Assembly: GCA_015066785.1 (NCBI GenBank)
Contig: SVNT01000002.1
Location: 62,001 to 126,000, forward strand
Origin: Ruminococcus sp.
Lineage (GTDB): Bacteria > Bacillota > Clostridia > Oscillospirales > Ruminococcaceae
Reading direction: 5' to 3'
Length of the DNA: 64,000 bases
In this document: positions 34,840 to 43,627 of the stretch, piece after piece
Layout: every line of letters begins with the position of its first letter
Numbering within the stretch: position 1 is the stretch's first letter
Notes under the pieces: model-generated
The model's input: only the letters and a program-made list of their open reading frames with translations
Database searches by the model: none
Told to the model about the DNA's origin: nothing
Position numbers and translations under genes: made by a program

Positions 34840-36712
34840 TACGGTTACCTCCCGCAAGCCACACCAGAAGAACGGAAATATCCGCAGGTGTAACTCCGCT
34901 TATTCTTGACGCCTGACCTATGTTCAGCGGTCGGTGCTTTGACAGCTTTTCAACCGCCTCAAGACGAAGTCCCCGTATTTTATTGTAGTCTATATCTTCG
35001 GGGAGGAGCTTTACCTCAAGCCTGCGCATTTCGTCAATCTGCGCCTGCTGTTTTTCGATGTAGCCGTCGTATTTTATCTTCAGCTCGACCTGTTCGCACA
35101 CCTCGTATGAAAGCGTCGGTCTGTCGGTATCGACGGGGGCGAAATCGGCGTAGGACATCTGCGGTCTGCGGATGAGGTCTGCGAGCTTCTGCCCCGTTGT
35201 GATTTCGGAAGTTCCACGTGAAACGAGTATCGCATTTACTTCCGCCGTCGGCTTTATGGTGAGCTTTTTCACACGGGCAAGCTCCTTTTCGATTTCTTCC
35301 TCTTTTTTCAGAAATTCCTCGTACCTTTCCTTTGATATAAGCCCGATTTTATATCCGATTGCCGTAAGTCTTTCGTCGGCGTTGTCCTGTCGGAGTATCA
35401 GCCTGTACTCGCTCCGTGAGGTCATCATTCTGTACGGGTCGGAGCAACCCTTCGTCACTAAATCGTCGATGAGCGTTCCGATATACGACGAGGCTCTGTC
35501 GAGTACGAGCATTTCCTTGCCCTGTATCTGATGTGCGGCGTTTATTCCCGCAATAAGACCCTGCGCCGCAGCCTCCTCATACCCCGATGTGCCGTTGAAC
35601 TGCCCTGCCCCGAAAAGTCCCCTTACGGTCTTGACTTCGAGCGTTGCGTAGAGCGCCGTCGGGTCGATACAGTCATACTCGATAGCGTATGCGGGGCGCA
35701 TAATCTCTACATTCTCAAGTCCCTTTATAGTACGCAGGAATTTAAGCTGTACATCCTCGGGGAGCGACGACGACATTCCCTGAAGATAGTATTCGTCGGT
35801 GTCAAGCCCCATAGGCTCGATAAAAAGCTGGTGCCGTGGCTTTTCGGAAAAGCGCACGATTTTATCCTCAATCGAGGGACAGTAGCGAGGGCCGACGCCT
35901 TCAATCTTCCCGCTGTAAAGAGGACTTCTGTGCAGGTTGTCGAGGATTACCCTGTGCGTTTCCTCGTTGGTGTAGGAAACATAGCACGACACTTGATTTT
36001 TCATCGTCGAGCGGTCTGTTTCAAACGAAAACGGCTGGATATTCTCGTCGCCGTCCTGCTTTTCAAGTCCGTCGAAGTTTATACTTCTCTTATGCACACG
36101 GGCGGGAGTTCCCGTTTTAAATCTTCTTATCGGCAGACCGAGAGCCTTGAGGCTGTCGGTGAGGAGCATCGGTGCAACGACATTGTCCGCACCGCTCTGA
36201 TAGGAAGTTTCGCCGATGTGTATCAGTCCGCAGAGGTATGTTCCCGTGGCGATGATTACCGCCTTTGCCTTGTACACTGCGCCGAGCTTTGTCACAACGC
36301 CCGTCACCTGTCCGTCTTCGGTGAGGATTTCGGTGATTTCCGCTTGCTTCAGGTCGAGGAGCTTTTCCCTTTCGCAGACATTTTTCATATATGTGCGGTA
36401 CTTTTCACGGTCTGCCTGCACACGAAGGCTATGCACGGCAGGGCCTTTTCCTGCGTTGAGCATACGGCTCTGTATGTAGCACTTGTCCGCCGCCTTTCCC
36501 ATTTCTCCGCCGAGGGCGTCGATTTCACGGACAAGGTGACCCTTTGCCGTTCCGCCGATTGAGGGATTGCACGGCATATTCGCAACCGTGTCGAGCGATA
36601 TGGTGAAAAGCGCCGTGCGGCAGCCGAGCCTTGCACCTGCAAGTGCCGCCTCTACTCCCGCATGGCCTGCACCGATGACAGCTATATCATAGCTTTCCAT
36701 TTCATAATTCAT
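34829..36712 (-). CDS. mnmG: MnmG (GidA), tRNA uridine-34 carboxymethylaminomethyl enzyme
   Basis: A 627-residue FAD protein: dinucleotide motif GAGHAG (14-19), [21 protein letters not shown] and a C-terminal domain with [10 protein letters not shown]. With MnmE it forms cmnm5U at tRNA wobble position 34. I use the ATG at 36712, preceded by AAAGGAAAAGC; an earlier in-frame start lies in the non-coding leader with the TGTTCCACATGGAACA palindrome. A parS-like 16-mer lies inside the gene at 35210. Confidence 0.97.
   Translation of the reverse strand: MNYEMESYDIAVIGAGHAGVEAALAGARLGCRTALFTISLDTVANMPCNPSIGGTAKGHLVREIDALGGEMGKAADKCYIQSRMLNAGKGPAVHSLRVQADREKYRTYMKNVCEREKLLDLKQAEITEILTEDGQVTGVVTKLGAVYKAKAVIIATGTYLCGLIHIGETSYQSGADNVVAPMLLTDSLKALGLPIRRFKTGTPARVHKRSINFDGLEKQDGDENIQPFSFETDRSTMKNQVSCYVSYTNEETHRVILDNLHRSPLYSGKIEGVGPRYCPSIEDKIVRFSEKPRHQLFIEPMGLDTDEYYLQGMSSSLPEDVQLKFLRTIKGLENVEIMRPAYAIEYDCIDPTALYATLEVKTVRGLFGAGQFNGTSGYEEAAAQGLIAGINAAHQIQGKEMLVLDRASSYIGTLIDDLVTKGCSDPYRMMTSRSEYRLILRQDNADERLTAIGYKIGLISKERYEEFLKKEEEIEKELARVKKLTIKPTAEVNAILVSRGTSEITTGQKLADLIRRPQMSYADFAPVDTDRPTLSYEVCEQVELKIKYDGYIEKQQAQIDEMRRLEVKLLPEDIDYNKIRGLRLEAVEKLSKHRPLNIGQASRISGVTPADISVLLVWLAGGNRNEK
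35210..35225 (+). promoter_or_regulatory. Candidate parS site inside mnmG
   Basis: AGTTCCACGTGAAACG differs from the parS consensus TGTTTCACGTGAAACA at three positions and keeps the central CACGTGAAAC. Confidence 0.6.
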
Positions 36713-36726
36713 AGCTTTTCCTTTCG

Positions 36727-36742
36727 TGTTCCACATGGAACA
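36727..36742 (+). promoter_or_regulatory. parS-like palindrome before mnmG
   Basis: TGTTCCACATGGAACA, 7-bp perfect arms around a 2-bp centre. The surrounding ~55 bp resembles the site at 41786. Confidence 0.55.
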
Positions 36743-36778
36743 TTTTGCGGTTTTTGTCGACCGCACCACAATATATAG

Positions 36779-38140
36779 TTACTTACCTACGCAGAATTTC
36801 GAGAATACCTCGTCCACTACGGCGTCGGTGACCTTTTCGCCCGTAAGCTCGAGGAGTGCCTGCTCGCCCTCGTCGATTAAAACCGTCACGGCGTCAAGCG
36901 TCATTCCGAGAGTGAGGACTTCCCTCGCCTCACGCAGAGAGGAGAGTGCCTTGTCCACGCAGAGTTTCTGTCGTTCGTTTGCGATAATCCCTGCCGAGAG
37001 GTCGAGATGTTCCATGTGGAACATTTCTTCTATCCGCTTACGGAGAATGTCTGTCCCCTCGCCGTTCTTTGCGGAAATGTAAACCCCCTTGCCGAGATTT
37101 TCTTCGATGTAGTTTATGTCAAGGCGGTTTTCCATATCCGTCTTGTTGATGATTGCTATTGCCCTTGTGCCACGCACCTCGTCGATGATTTCTCTGTCCT
37201 CGTCGGTGAGTTCGGAGGAGTTATCAAAAAGTACGAGTACCATATCCGCCTCGGAGATTTTTTTCTTCGAGCGTTCAACGCCTATCGCCTCGACGGTGTC
37301 GGTCGTCTTGCGTATACCTGCCGTGTCGGAAAGTTTAAGCACAATATCTCCGAGTCGCAGGCTGTCCTCGACGACATCTCTCGTCGTGCCTTCGATGTCG
37401 GTGACGATACTCCTCTCGTATCCGAGGAGTGCGTTCATCAGTGTTGACTTGCCGACATTTGCTTTTCCGACAAGTGCCGTGTCAATTCCGTCCCTTATAA
37501 TTCTTCCGCTGTCGTAGGTCGAGAGAATTTCCTCAAGCTCACGGCAGCAGTCGTCGAGTATTGTAGTCAGACTGTCGCTGTCAACCTCGGCAATATCCTC
37601 GTCGGGATAGTCGACCCAGGCTGAAAGCTCACCCAGAGCGTGCATTATCTTTTCGGACACGGAAGAAATCCTGCGGTAGAGTGCGCCGTCCTTTACGGCG
37701 TTAGCCGCACGGAGCGCCTGCTCCCCGTTGGAAGAAATTATGTCCATTACAGCCTCAGCCTCGGTGAGAGAGAGCTTGCCGTTTAGGAACGCTCGCTTTG
37801 TAAATTCGCCGGCCTCGGCAGGAACAGCACCCGCAGAAAGAACTTCCCGCAGGATTTTTTTGGCAATAAATACCCCTCCGTGACAGGAAATTTCTGCTAT
37901 ATTTTCGCCCGTGTAGCTTTTTGGAGCACGAAAAACGGTCAGTACCCCGTCGTCGATTACGCTGTTGGCTGAAATGACCTTCCCGTAGGCGCAGGTGTAG
38001 CCGAACATCGTATTTACGGGCTTTTTTGACATCGGCTCAAACACCTTCGAGGCAATGTCGAGTGCATTTTCGCCACTTATCCTGATGACCGCAATCCCTC
38101 CCTCAGCGAGAGGCGTCGATATTGCCGCAATCGTTGACAT
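36779..38140 (-). CDS. mnmE: MnmE (TrmE), tRNA-modification GTPase
   Basis: A 453-residue GTPase: N-terminal tetrahydrofolate-binding domain, a G domain with GKANVGKSTL, the DTAG box (SDTAGIRKT) and NKTD, and the C-terminal CVGK whose Cys is the family hallmark. Partner of MnmG in cmnm5U34 formation. ATG start. A parS-like palindrome lies inside the gene at 37008-37023, where it encodes FHMEH. Confidence 0.97.
   Translation of the reverse strand: MSTIAAISTPLAEGGIAVIRISGENALDIASKVFEPMSKKPVNTMFGYTCAYGKVISANSVIDDGVLTVFRAPKSYTGENIAEISCHGGVFIAKKILREVLSAGAVPAEAGEFTKRAFLNGKLSLTEAEAVMDIISSNGEQALRAANAVKDGALYRRISSVSEKIMHALGELSAWVDYPDEDIAEVDSDSLTTILDDCCRELEEILSTYDSGRIIRDGIDTALVGKANVGKSTLMNALLGYERSIVTDIEGTTRDVVEDSLRLGDIVLKLSDTAGIRKTTDTVEAIGVERSKKKISEADMVLVLFDNSSELTDEDREIIDEVRGTRAIAIINKTDMENRLDINYIEENLGKGVYISAKNGEGTDILRKRIEEMFHMEHLDLSAGIIANERQKLCVDKALSSLREAREVLTLGMTLDAVTVLIDEGEQALLELTGEKVTDAVVDEVFSKFCVGK
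37008..37023 (+). promoter_or_regulatory. parS-like palindrome inside mnmE
   Basis: TGTTCCATGTGGAACA, the complement form of the 16-mers at 32310 and 36727. It is kept within a coding region, which argues for a protein-binding role rather than a hairpin. Confidence 0.55.
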
Positions 38141-38163
38141 AGGTATCCCCCTTTAAAAGTAAT

Positions 38164-38190
38164 GCCGTGCAAAAAAGTTTTCCGCACGGC
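38164..38190 (-). terminator. Possible weak terminator between jag and mnmE
   Basis: 7-bp arms GCCGTGC / GCACGGC with a 13-base loop; the T-run after it is short (ACTTTT). Confidence 0.4.
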
Positions 38191-38201
38191 ACGATAAAAT
38201 A

Positions 38202-39020
38202 TTAGAATACAATCTTTCCGTAAAGTTCGGAATCCATATTGTCCTCCGGCTTGGGCTTGGGAGTAGGCTTCTTGTAGTCCTTTTCAAATGATGTCTTGAG
38301 GTCGAGTGAACGGGGAGGGCCGCTTCTGCGCTTTCCGTTTCCGCCCTTCCTGAAATCACCCTTGCCACCGTTACCGTTTTTGCGATCTCTTCTCTGCGGA
38401 CGGGGGTTGTCGGAGGAGATTACTACCTTTCTGTAAGGCTCTTCCCCGATTGACTTTGAGGATACACCTTCAATCTCGGAAATGATTGAGTGGATAATTC
38501 TTCTCTCGTAGGGGTTCATAGGCTCGAGAGCAGCTGTTCTTCCGTTCTTCTGAACAGACGCCGCAATCTTCTTTGCAAGCTCTTCGAGAGTTGCCTTTCT
38601 CTTCTCACGGTAGCCGCATGAGTCGATAGTGATGCGGTAGTATTCCTTGTCTGCCTTGTTGCATACCATTGACGCAAGGTACTGAAGTGCGTCGAGTGTT
38701 TCTCCCCTTCTGCCGATGATGGAGCCTGTGTCGTCGCCTTCGATATTGATAACTGCGCCGTCCTCGTTTTCTGTGAGGGTTACGTTTGTTGTTTCAATTC
38801 CCATACCCTTGAGAATGTCAACGATGTAGTTATATGCAATTTCAGCCTTTGTGAGTTCGATTTCAACCCTGATTTTTGCCTCGCTCTTGATTTTTCCGAA
38901 AAGGCCCTTCTTAGCCTCCTCGATAACCTCGTACTTGATTTCGTCTACTGATTTTCCGAGTTCCTTTGCGGCAAGCTCTGCTGCCTCTTCAACTGATTTT
39001 CCTGTAAAAAACTTTTCCAT
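38202..39020 (-). CDS. jag: Jag/KhpB, RNA-binding protein
   Basis: A 272-residue protein: an N-terminal Jag-N domain (VEEAAELAAKELG, KKGLFG), a KH-II domain with GSIIGRRGETLDALQYL, an R3H domain (MNPYERRIIH) and a basic Gly/Arg/Lys-rich tail. KhpB with KhpA binds small and messenger RNAs and affects cell division. It follows yidC by 23 bp in the conserved order. Confidence 0.95.
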   Translation of the reverse strand: MEKFFTGKSVEEAAELAAKELGKSVDEIKYEVIEEAKKGLFGKIKSEAKIRVEIELTKAEIAYNYIVDILKGMGIETTNVTLTENEDGAVINIEGDDTGSIIGRRGETLDALQYLASMVCNKADKEYYRITIDSCGYREKRKATLEELAKKIAASVQKNGRTAALEPMNPYERRIIHSIISEIEGVSSKSIGEEPYRKVVISSDNPRPQRRDRKNGNGGKGDFRKGGNGKRRSGPPRSLDLKTSFEKDYKKPTPKPKPEDNMDSELYGKIVF

Positions 39021-39043
39021 ATCAATTTACCTCCTATCAAGAA

Positions 39044-40213
39044 TTATTCTGTATCTTCAAGGACTTCGTCGTCCTTATATTTTTCTTCCATACGCTTTCT
39101 TGCGTCTGCGATAATCTTGCTTTCAAAGTCCTTCTGCTGTGTCTTTGACAGCTTGAGGTTTCCCTCTTCGTCACGTCTGATGGTCTTTGTCTGCGCACCT
39201 TCGAGCTGTTTCTGCTGCTCAAGAAGTTCAGCCTGCTTTTCCATCATACGCTCCATATACGACTTGCCGCCTTTTTTTCTCTTCTTTTCACGGTCTTTTT
39301 CGACAAGCTCCGCAACCTTTTCGGGAGTGTATACCTTATTAAGAATAATCTGCTGGAAGAATGCGAACACCGACTGGCATATCCAATAGAAACCTACTGC
39401 CATAGGGAACGACTTTGCAATGAAAATCGAAACAATCGGCATTACATAGAGCATTGCGTTCATAGCGCCCATCTGCATCTGCATTTCGGGGTGGGTCTTC
39501 TTCTGGTGCCACTGCATATACACCGTTGTGAGAAGCTGTGAAAGTCCCGCAATTACGGGGATAATGAGTGTGTAGTTTGTCCATTCGGGGTTTGCGCCGA
39601 GGTCGAAAATTCCGAAAAGGTTCATATCGAAGGACGACGCCCATTCGGAGAATGTCGGGTAGGAAGCAAACGCTCCCGGATTGTGATTATATGCCTGAAT
39701 GATAAAAAGCTGTGACTGGTAGCTGTTTGCAAAGGTTTCGGCAGACTTTGCCGCTGTGATGCCGGAAGCCCACGCCTCTCCGCTTGCCTGTGCCGTAGAA
39801 ATTACCTTGAAAGCTACTGATTCAAGGCTGTTTACTATTTCCTTCGAGCAGTGCATGATATGCGTCAGAGGACGATAAACAACGTCGATGACACCGAAAA
39901 GCACGGGGAACATAATAAGCATCGGAAGACAGCTGCTCATAGGGTTGATACCCTCTTTTGCGTAGAGTTTCATCTGCTCTTCCTGCAGCTTTTCCTGATT
40001 GTTTCCGTATTTTTTCTGGAGTGCCTGTAATTTTGGCTGGAATGCCGCCATCATAGCGGAATTCTTCTGCTGTTTTACCGAAAGCGGAAACAGAAGTGCC
40101 TTTGTAACGAATGTGAAAAGCACTATCGCCACACCGTAGTTCTTAATGAGGGAATAAATCGCCCACATTATATATCCTAAAGGATAACCGAATACTTCGT
40201 AGATAAAATTCAT
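39044..40213 (-). CDS. yidC: YidC/SpoIIIJ membrane protein insertase
   Basis: A 389-residue Oxa1-family insertase with about five membrane segments (for example AIYSLIKNYGVAIVLFTFV and a hydrophobic stretch ending LLTTVYMQW) and a charged, Lys/Gln-rich C-terminal tail. It inserts proteins into the membrane with or without SecYEG. No lipobox is visible at the N-terminus (MNFIYEVFGYPLGYIMW). Conserved position before jag. Confidence 0.95.
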   Translation of the reverse strand: MNFIYEVFGYPLGYIMWAIYSLIKNYGVAIVLFTFVTKALLFPLSVKQQKNSAMMAAFQPKLQALQKKYGNNQEKLQEEQMKLYAKEGINPMSSCLPMLIMFPVLFGVIDVVYRPLTHIMHCSKEIVNSLESVAFKVISTAQASGEAWASGITAAKSAETFANSYQSQLFIIQAYNHNPGAFASYPTFSEWASSFDMNLFGIFDLGANPEWTNYTLIIPVIAGLSQLLTTVYMQWHQKKTHPEMQMQMGAMNAMLYVMPIVSIFIAKSFPMAVGFYWICQSVFAFFQQIILNKVYTPEKVAELVEKDREKKRKKGGKSYMERMMEKQAELLEQQKQLEGAQTKTIRRDEEGNLKLSKTQQKDFESKIIADARKRMEEKYKDDEVLEDTE

Positions 40214-40240
40214 TTTTCTGATTTTCTCCTTTTGTCTTTA

Positions 40241-40570
40241 TTATTTTTCTTCCTGATTTGTAACAGCCTCAATAAGCGATTCCCAACTTGTTCTGTCAGG
40301 GTTTTCAAGAAGAACTTTTTTTACTGTCTTTATATCGTGTTCACCTGTAAGAGTTATGATACTATCCTTTGTGGATAACACGATAACAGGCGTATTTTCC
40401 GCTTTGTCAAGCAGTTGCAGAAGATATTCGGGATTATTGTAATCTCCGCCCTGTATAAATCTGAGCTTGCCTGTTATGTTATAATCCCTTGACATACTTT
40501 CTGTGAGGTATCTGATACCTTCTTCTGTATATGCCCTGCCCTCACGGGTAAGAATATATATTTCTGTCAT
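40241..40570 (-). CDS. Uncharacterised 109-aa protein between yidD and yidC
   Basis: I recognise no family. The soluble protein has alternating beta and helix segments (MTEIYILTREGR, TPVIVLSTKDSIITLTG) and an acidic C-terminus. It lies in the rpmH-rnpA-yidD-yidC operon, where most Firmicutes have no gene, 20 bp after yidD and 27 bp before yidC, on the same strand. Placement suggests a link to membrane insertion or ribosome assembly, or simple insertion. Confidence 0.6.
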   Translation of the reverse strand: MTEIYILTREGRAYTEEGIRYLTESMSRDYNITGKLRFIQGGDYNNPEYLLQLLDKAENTPVIVLSTKDSIITLTGEHDIKTVKKVLLENPDRTSWESLIEAVTNQEEK

Positions 40571-40591
40571 GCTAAAATAATCTCCCTTATA

Positions 40592-40858
40592 TTATTTTTT
40601 CAAGCCTTTTTTCCTGACGGGTTTTTCGGGTACATGGTCCACTCCACCCAGACTCCAAGGATGACAGCGGAGTATCCGCCTGAAAGCAAGCCACCCGCCG
40701 TAGAATATCCCGAAACGTTCAATCGCCGTTAAAGCGTACTGCGAACAGGTCGGGTAATACTTACAGCATGGCGGTTTTAAAGGTGAAATAAACCGTCTGT
40801 AAAAAATAATCGGCAGTGAAAATATCTTCCGTATAAGTACAGTAATTTTATTTTCCAT
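40592..40858 (-). CDS. yidD: YidD, membrane protein insertion efficiency factor
   Basis: An 88-residue protein with [20 protein letters not shown], the YidD signature with its cysteines, after an amphipathic N-terminal region. It aids YidC-dependent insertion at the inner face of the membrane. It overlaps the end of rnpA by 11 bp. Confidence 0.95.
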   Translation of the reverse strand: MENKITVLIRKIFSLPIIFYRRFISPLKPPCCKYYPTCSQYALTAIERFGIFYGGWLAFRRILRCHPWSLGGVDHVPEKPVRKKGLKK

Positions 40859-41207
40859 TATTATTTCTTCTCGTCGGATTGTTCATAAAAGGTATTGCGG
40901 TTTTTCTGAAAAACGACGCAACGTGATATGATTTCGCAGTCACAGCACCCTCACGTGCTACTATTATTATATCGTAGCCTTTCGGGAATTCGCTGCGGCA
41001 GGCGTCATACGCCGCACGGATAATTCTTCTTGCACGGTTGCGCTTTACTGCGTTTCCTATCTTCTTTGATGATGTAATCCCGATTTTGTTTTTGTCCGTT
41101 CCGTTCTTTTTAAAGTATATTACAACAGCCTTTCCCGCCTTGAAATATCCCCTTTTGTAGAGCGTCACAAACTTCTTGTTTTCCTTGATTATTTCTTCTT
41201 TTTTCAT
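40848..41207 (-). CDS. rnpA: RnpA, protein subunit of ribonuclease P
   Basis: A 119-residue basic protein with [19 protein letters not shown], the RNR motif of RnpA. It assists the catalytic RNA in tRNA 5' maturation. The start is uncertain: I use the ATG at 41207, although only a weak ribosome site is visible; an upstream GTG is possible. Confidence 0.93.
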   Translation of the reverse strand: MKKEEIIKENKKFVTLYKRGYFKAGKAVVIYFKKNGTDKNKIGITSSKKIGNAVKRNRARRIIRAAYDACRSEFPKGYDIIIVAREGAVTAKSYHVASFFRKTAIPFMNNPTRRNNNGK

Positions 41208-41370
41208 CTTACAAAAAAATAAGACCACACCAAAGCATCACACTCAACAGGACGCAGAAATCCCGTAATTTTGTGGCAAACGGCTCTCACCGTTTCGTAG
41301 AATGCCTTGGTAATGTGGTCGTCAGTTTCAATTCTTTCAGCTTATGCAGAAGATTTTAAAAAGCATCTGA

Positions 41371-41505
41371 TTAGTAAGTGAGCTGCTTTCTTCCCTTTGC
41401 ACGACGGCGAGCGAGAACCTTTCTTCCGTTCTTTGTTGCCATACGCTTTCTGAAACCGTGTTCCTTCTTTCTGTGGAGCTTCTTAGGCTGATATGTTCTT
41501 TTCAT
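41371..41505 (-). CDS. rpmH: Ribosomal protein L34
   Basis: A 44-residue, Arg/Lys-rich protein starting [18 protein letters not shown], standard L34. Ribosome site GGGAGGG. It is the first gene of the leftward origin-proximal operon; the 163-bp gap to rnpA shows no clear terminator. Confidence 0.97.
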   Translation of the reverse strand: MKRTYQPKKLHRKKEHGFRKRMATKNGRKVLARRRAKGRKQLTY

Positions 41506-41785
41506 TGCGTTTTTCCCTCCCTTATGTGATGAAATGCATACGAAAAACCGTACATATTTCAACGGATAAACCGTTATTTTATTATTTTCGGATACCTTTT
41601 AGTCAAGGATACCCTTGCAAGATAAAATTATACTTCATAATACATACCAATGTCAAGCCATTTTTATGTTTTTTTGGCTTTTGATTAAACTTTACATATT
41701 TTCTGCCGTTCTTTTTGTTCAAATTGCAGATAACCCACAAATAAAGAAATTTCCGAACAAAAAAGACTTTTTTACCCCAAAAAAA

Positions 41786-41801
41786 TGTTCCACATAGAAC
41801 A
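41786..41801 (+). promoter_or_regulatory. parS-like palindrome near dnaA
   Basis: TGTTCCACATAGAACA, one mismatch from the 16-mers at 32310 and 36727. The sequence after it (ATTTTGCGGTT, then ACCACAATAT) also matches that after 36742. Confidence 0.5.
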
Positions 41802-41910
41802 TTTTGCGGTTATCTTTATACAAAACCACAATATGTAGTCAGGGATACAGGTTTCGACAGAAAAATATTTCCCTTTAATATATAATATTAATATATACTA
41901 TTATAAATGC

Positions 41911-41939
41911 TTGAAATTTCATAGAAAATATGATATAAT
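41911..41939 (+). promoter_or_regulatory. Promoter of dnaA
   Basis: TTGAAA and TATAAT, 17-bp spacer, 48 bp before the dnaA start. Confidence 0.82.
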
Positions 41940-41987
41940 ATCTATGATTTTGAGTACGAATTTTTTTAAAGAGGAAGTGTTTAAAAA

Positions 41988-43331
41988 ATGACTTCATTCA
42001 ACGAAGTTTTTGAGAGCGTAAAAGACTACTGCAGAACAACAAAGGGAATAAGCGAGGTTGCAATAAACACATGGTTCAATGCAATGCAACCCGTTGACCT
42101 TGACGAATCAAAGGCAATATTTTCAATATCGACGGAATTCCAGAAAAACCTGATAATCAAGAATTACGAAGAAATACTTAAAGAGGCATTCCTCAACACA
42201 ATCGGCTTTAATGTTGAAATCATAATCAAGGTCGAAAACGAGGATATGGAGCGTGAATTATACCAGGCGGAAGAAAAGAAGGCAGAGCTCAACACAATAT
42301 TTGAAGGGGCAAAGTACGAATACACCTTCGACACCTTCATCGTAGGAAGCTCAAACGAATTTGCCTACGCTGCCTGCACAGCTGTTGCCAACAGCAATAA
42401 CTCAGCGTCTACATACAATCCGCTTTTCATACACGGCCCGTCAGGACTCGGAAAAACACATTTGCTGACAGCTATCGCTCATCAGGCGAAAAAGAACAAC
42501 CCGAACATCAGCATTGTCTATGTAAGCGGAGAGACCTTCACCAACGAAGTTATCGAGGCCATCTCAACAAAGACGACAATGCGCCTTCGTATGAAATACA
42601 GAAACGCAGACCTTCTTCTTATGGACGATGTGCAGTTCATTGCAGGAAAGACTTCCACGCAGGAAGAATTCTTCCACACCTTCAATGAGCTTCATCAGTT
42701 CGGAAAGCAGATAGTCCTCACCTCTGACCGTCCCCCGAAGGACATCAAGACTCTCGAAGACAGAATAAAGAGCAGATTTGAATGGGGTCTTATGGCGGAC
42801 ATTTCAATCCCCGAATTTGAAACGAGAGTTGCAATCATCAAAAGAAAGGCAGAGCTTCTCGACCTTCAGATTCCCGATGATGTGGTTGAGCATATCGCAA
42901 CAAAGCTGAAATCAAACATAAGACAGCTTGAGGGTGCGGTCAAAAAGCTCAAGGCTGCAAAACACCTTCTCGGAACGACGATGACCGTCGCTATGGCGCA
43001 GAGTATCATAAAGGATATACTGACAGACTCACAGCCTGCACCGATAACGGTAGAGAATATCATCACCGAAGTAGCGTCGATATACAACGTCACAGGCGAC
43101 GATATACGCTCAGGCAAGAGAACGGGACAGATTTCAACCGCACGAAAGGTTGCTATCTATGTAGTGCGTGAAATCACAGGTCTTTCGCAGGACGCAATCG
43201 GAAAAGAGTTCGGCGGGCGTGACCATTCAACAGTCGTATATGCACTCAACTCGATTGAGAGCGCAATCAAAAAAGACCAGCATTTAAAGGAAATCATCGA
43301 CGACATAGTAAAGAACATACGCAACAAATAA
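41988..43331 (+). CDS. dnaA: DnaA, replication initiator
   Basis: A 447-residue AAA+ initiator: N-terminal helicase-loading domain, Walker A GPSGLGKT (150-157), Walker B LLMDDVQF and the C-terminal DNA-binding signature GGRDHSTVVYA. It binds DnaA boxes at oriC, opens the DNA and loads the helicase. The ATG follows AGAGGAAG. First gene of the rightward replication operon. Confidence 0.98.
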   Translation: MTSFNEVFESVKDYCRTTKGISEVAINTWFNAMQPVDLDESKAIFSISTEFQKNLIIKNYEEILKEAFLNTIGFNVEIIIKVENEDMERELYQAEEKKAELNTIFEGAKYEYTFDTFIVGSSNEFAYAACTAVANSNNSASTYNPLFIHGPSGLGKTHLLTAIAHQAKKNNPNISIVYVSGETFTNEVIEAISTKTTMRLRMKYRNADLLLMDDVQFIAGKTSTQEEFFHTFNELHQFGKQIVLTSDRPPKDIKTLEDRIKSRFEWGLMADISIPEFETRVAIIKRKAELLDLQIPDDVVEHIATKLKSNIRQLEGAVKKLKAAKHLLGTTMTVAMAQSIIKDILTDSQPAPITVENIITEVASIYNVTGDDIRSGKRTGQISTARKVAIYVVREITGLSQDAIGKEFGGRDHSTVVYALNSIESAIKKDQHLKEIIDDIVKNIRNK

Positions 43332-43627
43332 ACAATATGTTTAAAAAGTTTAAATCCCGTGTGTTGAATTCCACAATTTTTTCAACTTTTTTTCTTAATT
43401 CACTCCACAGCTTTTAAACATATCAACATATCGGATTTTGTCTGTTGAAACGGTTTAAAAAAAGTTGATTGTATGGTTATGGACAAACCCTTATTCAAGG
43501 GCGTTGAATACAGTTTTCAAAGATTTCAACAGACACTACTATTACTACTGATAACTAATATATCATTTTATTTATTCTATAAAAAAAATCACGGATTTTT
43601 TTCTTTGGAAGGAGAGCTGACATTCAA
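43332..43627 (+). other. dnaA-dnaN intergenic region with nested inverted repeats, possible oriC part
   Basis: 296 bp with a 10-bp inverted repeat ATGTTTAAAA (43337-43346) / TTTTAAACAT (43412-43421) and an 11-bp inverted repeat GTCTGTTGAAA (43440-43450) / TTTCAACAGAC (43524-43534). The motif TTCAAC or GTTGAA occurs at least five times. No exact DnaA box is seen; TTATGGACA is the nearest. Such gaps often hold the second half of a bipartite origin in Firmicutes. Confidence 0.55.

Larger units (their letters stand above)
41506..41987. other. Probable origin segment upstream of dnaA
   Basis: A gene-free AT-rich stretch at the strand switch between rpmH and dnaA. It holds a parS-like palindrome (41786-41801), an A/T-only run near 41880-41905 that could unwind, and the dnaA promoter. 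I found no exact TTATCCACA DnaA box; TTATACAA near 41816 is the nearest form. Origin assignment rests on gene order. Confidence 0.6.

Noticed and set aside
43475-43490. TTATGGACA as a DnaA box
   Set aside because: Two mismatches to TTATCCACA and no cluster of similar sites. Noted in the origin entry but not listed as a box.
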